Part shown: positions 61,478-64,000 of the stretch, piece after piece
Layout: every line of letters begins with the position of its first letter
Position numbering within the stretch: position 1 is the first letter of the stretch
From: Ariolimax columbianus
Taxonomy: Eukaryota > Mollusca > Gastropoda > Stylommatophora > Arionidae
Assembly (NCBI GenBank): GCA_036924085.1
Contig: JAVGWX010000005.1
Coordinates: 79,939,547-80,003,546, forward strand
DNA: 64,000 nucleotides
Reading direction: 5' to 3'
Translations under genes and position numbers: made by a program
Notes under the pieces: generated by a model
Database searches by the model: none
What the model saw: only the letters and a program-made list of their open reading frames with translations
Told to the model about the DNA's origin: nothing

Positions 61478-62751
61478 AAAACCAAGCCATGAGAGTTGTT
61501 ACAGCAGGCATGAAGTCAATTGTAGAACTTGAAAAGATTACAAATATGCAATCCATGAACGACAGAAGAGACTGCAGAGCCCAGCTGCAAGCAGAGAAGC
61601 TCAGAAGACTGACAGACCATCCAATGTATCAGAGTCTAAATAGATTTGGAAATGGGAAACTAAAGCGGATAAACTTTGTAGAAATAGCCAAAGCAAAGAT
61701 GAGCGAAGACCCTATGAACACCGTAACAACACTAAAGCCCATCTCTACTGTACGCAAACCCAGATGGAAGCAGCATATCATTTCGGAGGTGATAGAGAAT
61801 ATACCAGGTATTGGAAAAAAGAGCAGCCAGACTGAAAAAGAAAGAAGAGAAATAACCCTGAGGCACATAGTGGAAAACTACCCAAGCATGGACTGAACCC
61901 ATGCATACACCGACGGTTCTGTAACAAACACAACACAGAATGGAGGGGCAGGGGTATTCCTGAGCCTAACAAATGGTAGAAAAATAACACTGTCAGTGGT
62001 AACTGGAAAATACTCAAGCAATTTCAGAGCGAAGGCAGAGGCACTGAAGGCTGCAGTAAAAGCAATGCTGACAGGCGAAATCAATGAAAGTCAGATAGTC
62101 CTGTTTACAGTTGCCCTGGCCGTAGTTACAGCACTAAAAAGCCAAGAAAAATACTGATCTTAATGATTTAAGAGCAGTACTCTGTCAACTATGCCAGCAG
62201 TCCGTACCAAAAAGAGTAGTGGTACAGTGGGTTCCATCTCACTGTAACATTCAAGGCCACGAGGAGGCAGACAGACTGTCAAAAGAAGGTGTAAGACTAC
62301 CACAACCAGATTCTAGTGTGACCTACGAAGAGTCCAAAAGGTTTATTAGGGCCAGATACATGGCCAAATGGGAAACAGAACATACTGGCTACACAAAAAA
62401 TGATGCCTATTACCAGTTGAGCAGAAGAGAGCAGGTCGTGGTCTTCAGACTTCGCACAAGCCACAACAGACTGAGGTACCACCTATTCAATAAACTGAAG
62501 ATAGGTGGCACTGACGAATGCACCTGTGATACAGGGAAAATGATCGCTGAACATCTGCTGCAAAATTGCCCGACATACGAGGACCAGAGAAAGCACATGT
62601 GTCCATCAACAGTGGCAACACTAGACAAGCTCTATGGCAGTGTCGACAGCCTCAGGATGACAGCTGCTTTCTTCGAACAAATACAAGTTGACGTCTGACA
62701 GAGTACGAAGAAGAAGAAGAAGAAGAAGAAGAAGAAAAAGAAGAAGAAGAA
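61478..62751 (+). mobile_element. I-like LINE copy F, 5'-truncated, in the GAA tail of D
   Basis: Plus strand. It starts at NQAMRVVTAGMKSIVELEK, right at the GAA tail of copy D, and runs through a damaged RNase H (stop before the YTDGSV site, a frameshift near 62145) to WVPSHCNIQGHEEADRLSKE and CTCDTGKMIAEHLLQNC. It ends at 62698 with a 50-bp (GAA)n tail. D's outer target duplication follows that tail, so F was probably inserted within D's own tail. Confidence 0.88.
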
Positions 62752-62764
62752 GATTATAGTCTCA

Positions 62765-63780
62765 ATTTTGGTCATTTGGCGAAAGTCCCTCTGTCAATGT
62801 AAATCTGAATATCACTGTCTTAAATTAATAGAGCTATTCACTACTATTCTTCTCTTAGTTCTTCGAACGTCACTGCCTAATTCATTACTGGTAGTAATAG
62901 ACTACACGACAATGTTCTCTTTAGCTTAACCTGGTCACTGGGACAATTCTTGAACTTACATTTGACATGACATCACTTCTGCATCCTTCTGTCTTCCAAC
63001 TTGCTAGTTGTGCATCCTAGGTTACGGAAGCATTAATGATTAAAACATGTGATAGAGCTACACGCTCTGTTGAATCCTCCATCACTTCGACACCTGCTGC
63101 GCTTTAAACACATTTCACTATCTATATTTCTGCACAAACGTGGCACAGTTACATTCAATCTTCATAATATGACCACAGCTTTATTTCGGAACACAAATAC
63201 GAAACAAACTTGTATTCACTTCTGTACACTCTCCTTTCCGGTGTACTTTGGTGGCGTAACTCATTCACATGCGTATAGTTAAAACGATGTTATCTGCTTA
63301 CTGTAACTGTCCATTTTTGTGTGCACTAGCACTAGTTTAATATTGTCCAAATGCCCAGAATTCTAACCCTTGGTCAGTACCACGCTACCTCTAGCTACTT
63401 AGAACTTCATTTTGCCTATCCTAAACTACTCAGCATTACAGCATCCGGTTCATCTAGATGACGGATGAAGAATAAGTGTTACGATGTAGATCTTCCAAGA
63501 TCCTGTAATGTTTCTGTAGAACTACGAGAGCCAATAGTAACAACTGACTTGTCTTTTTCTTTCGAACTTACTTAAGTTGAGTCTGTATCTCTCTCTTTCT
63601 TTATCTTGTTCTTGGAGTCCCGACCGCGCACTCTCTCTCACTTCTCGCTCCTCAATTCTTGCCTTTAACTTTACGACTAAGAATTTCTTCCTTAGAACTT
63701 AGTTGTGTTAATCCATATCTCTTAATCTTTATCCAAATGTTTCTTCTTTCCTCTTGTCCTAGGATACCCGATAGATCGCT
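62765..63780. other. no recognisable gene
   Basis: Expected to be intron of the TMEM26-like gene. I looked on the minus strand for its first exon (hydrophobic start ending two bases into a Trp codon) and found none. Confidence 0.4.
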
Positions 63781-63865
63781 CACTATCACACGCACGCACG
63801 CCCGCCCGCCCGCTCTCTCTCACTCTCTCTCTCTATCTCTCTCTCTCTCACTCTCTCTCTCTGTC

Positions 63866-63925
<60 letters not shown>
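63781..63925. repeat. (CT)n-rich microsatellite
   Basis: CG-containing start (CACGCACGCACGCCCGCCCG), then CTCTCT runs broken by GT and AT. Confidence 0.95.
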
Positions 63926-64000
63926 ATTTTGCAACTCATCAGTCGTTGGTCAATTTCCCCGAAACTTGTGTTAGTCCGTATATATGTATGTACCTTCATG

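Larger units (their letters stand above)
54572..62764. mobile_element. nested LINE stack with outer target duplication
   Basis: GATTATAGTCTCA stands at 54572-54584 and again at 62752-62764, just before the first and just after the last LINE sequence. It marks the 13-bp target duplication of the oldest insertion (copy D, +). Copies E (-) and F (+) lie within. The whole 8.2-kb stack sits in the TMEM26-like intron upstream of 53840. Confidence 0.8.

Overview
This is eukaryotic, intron-rich, repeat-saturated animal DNA, not a bacterial replicon. Spliced exons with GT..AG borders, poly(GAA)-tailed LINEs of an RNase H-bearing type, a tRNA-derived SINE, mariner remnants and more than a dozen minisatellites suggest a lophotrochozoan. 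My best guess is a gastropod mollusc, possibly a sacoglossan sea slug; that rests on memory of similar LINE proteins and is inference.

Two host genes can be read. (1) On the + strand, eight coding exons between 10864 and 27586 join in phase into a 302-residue protein with the hallmarks of the urease accessory protein UreD (GGGLVGGD, STKVY, LQDPVVCY, SLVMLDW..GR, ESMHGYQ). A TATA box near 8649 and a possible untranslated first exon ending at 8846 could be its promoter region. (2) On the - strand, three exons (53840-53675, 48733-48524, 41459-40824) join into the last 336 residues of a TMEM26-like multi-pass membrane protein. Its first exon is not in the window.

The rest is mostly mobile DNA and satellites. 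One LINE family (I-like: endonuclease, reverse transcriptase, RNase H, CCHC-like tail, (GAA)n 3' end) has six copies, at 3.3-4.8, 20.9-22.8, 42.4-43.8, 54.6-61.5, 55.2-58.8 and 61.5-62.7 kb. The last three form a nested stack inside the first visible TMEM26-like intron: an old + copy with 13-bp target duplications was entered by a younger - copy with an 11-bp duplication, and by another + copy in its GAA tail. Older LINE debris of other families lies at 1.8-2.6, 9.1-9.3, 12.6-15.3, 24.0-24.6, 33.2-35.0 and 51.8-52.9 kb. There are also two mariner remnants (50.2-51.4 kb), a tRNA-derived SINE in three copies, an ACAA-tailed SINE-like repeat in at least four copies that keeps company with minisatellites, and a possible solo LTR (36.6-37.0 kb).

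The ureD introns hold a LINE, minisatellites, a fold-back repeat pair, SINEs and a decayed duplicate of half an exon. The TMEM26-like introns hold a LINE, two long arrays and the mariner remnants. Long open frames at 31.3-32.3, 45.9-47.8 and 48.0-48.6 kb are tandem repeats without stops, not genes. No tRNA, rRNA or CRISPR was found.
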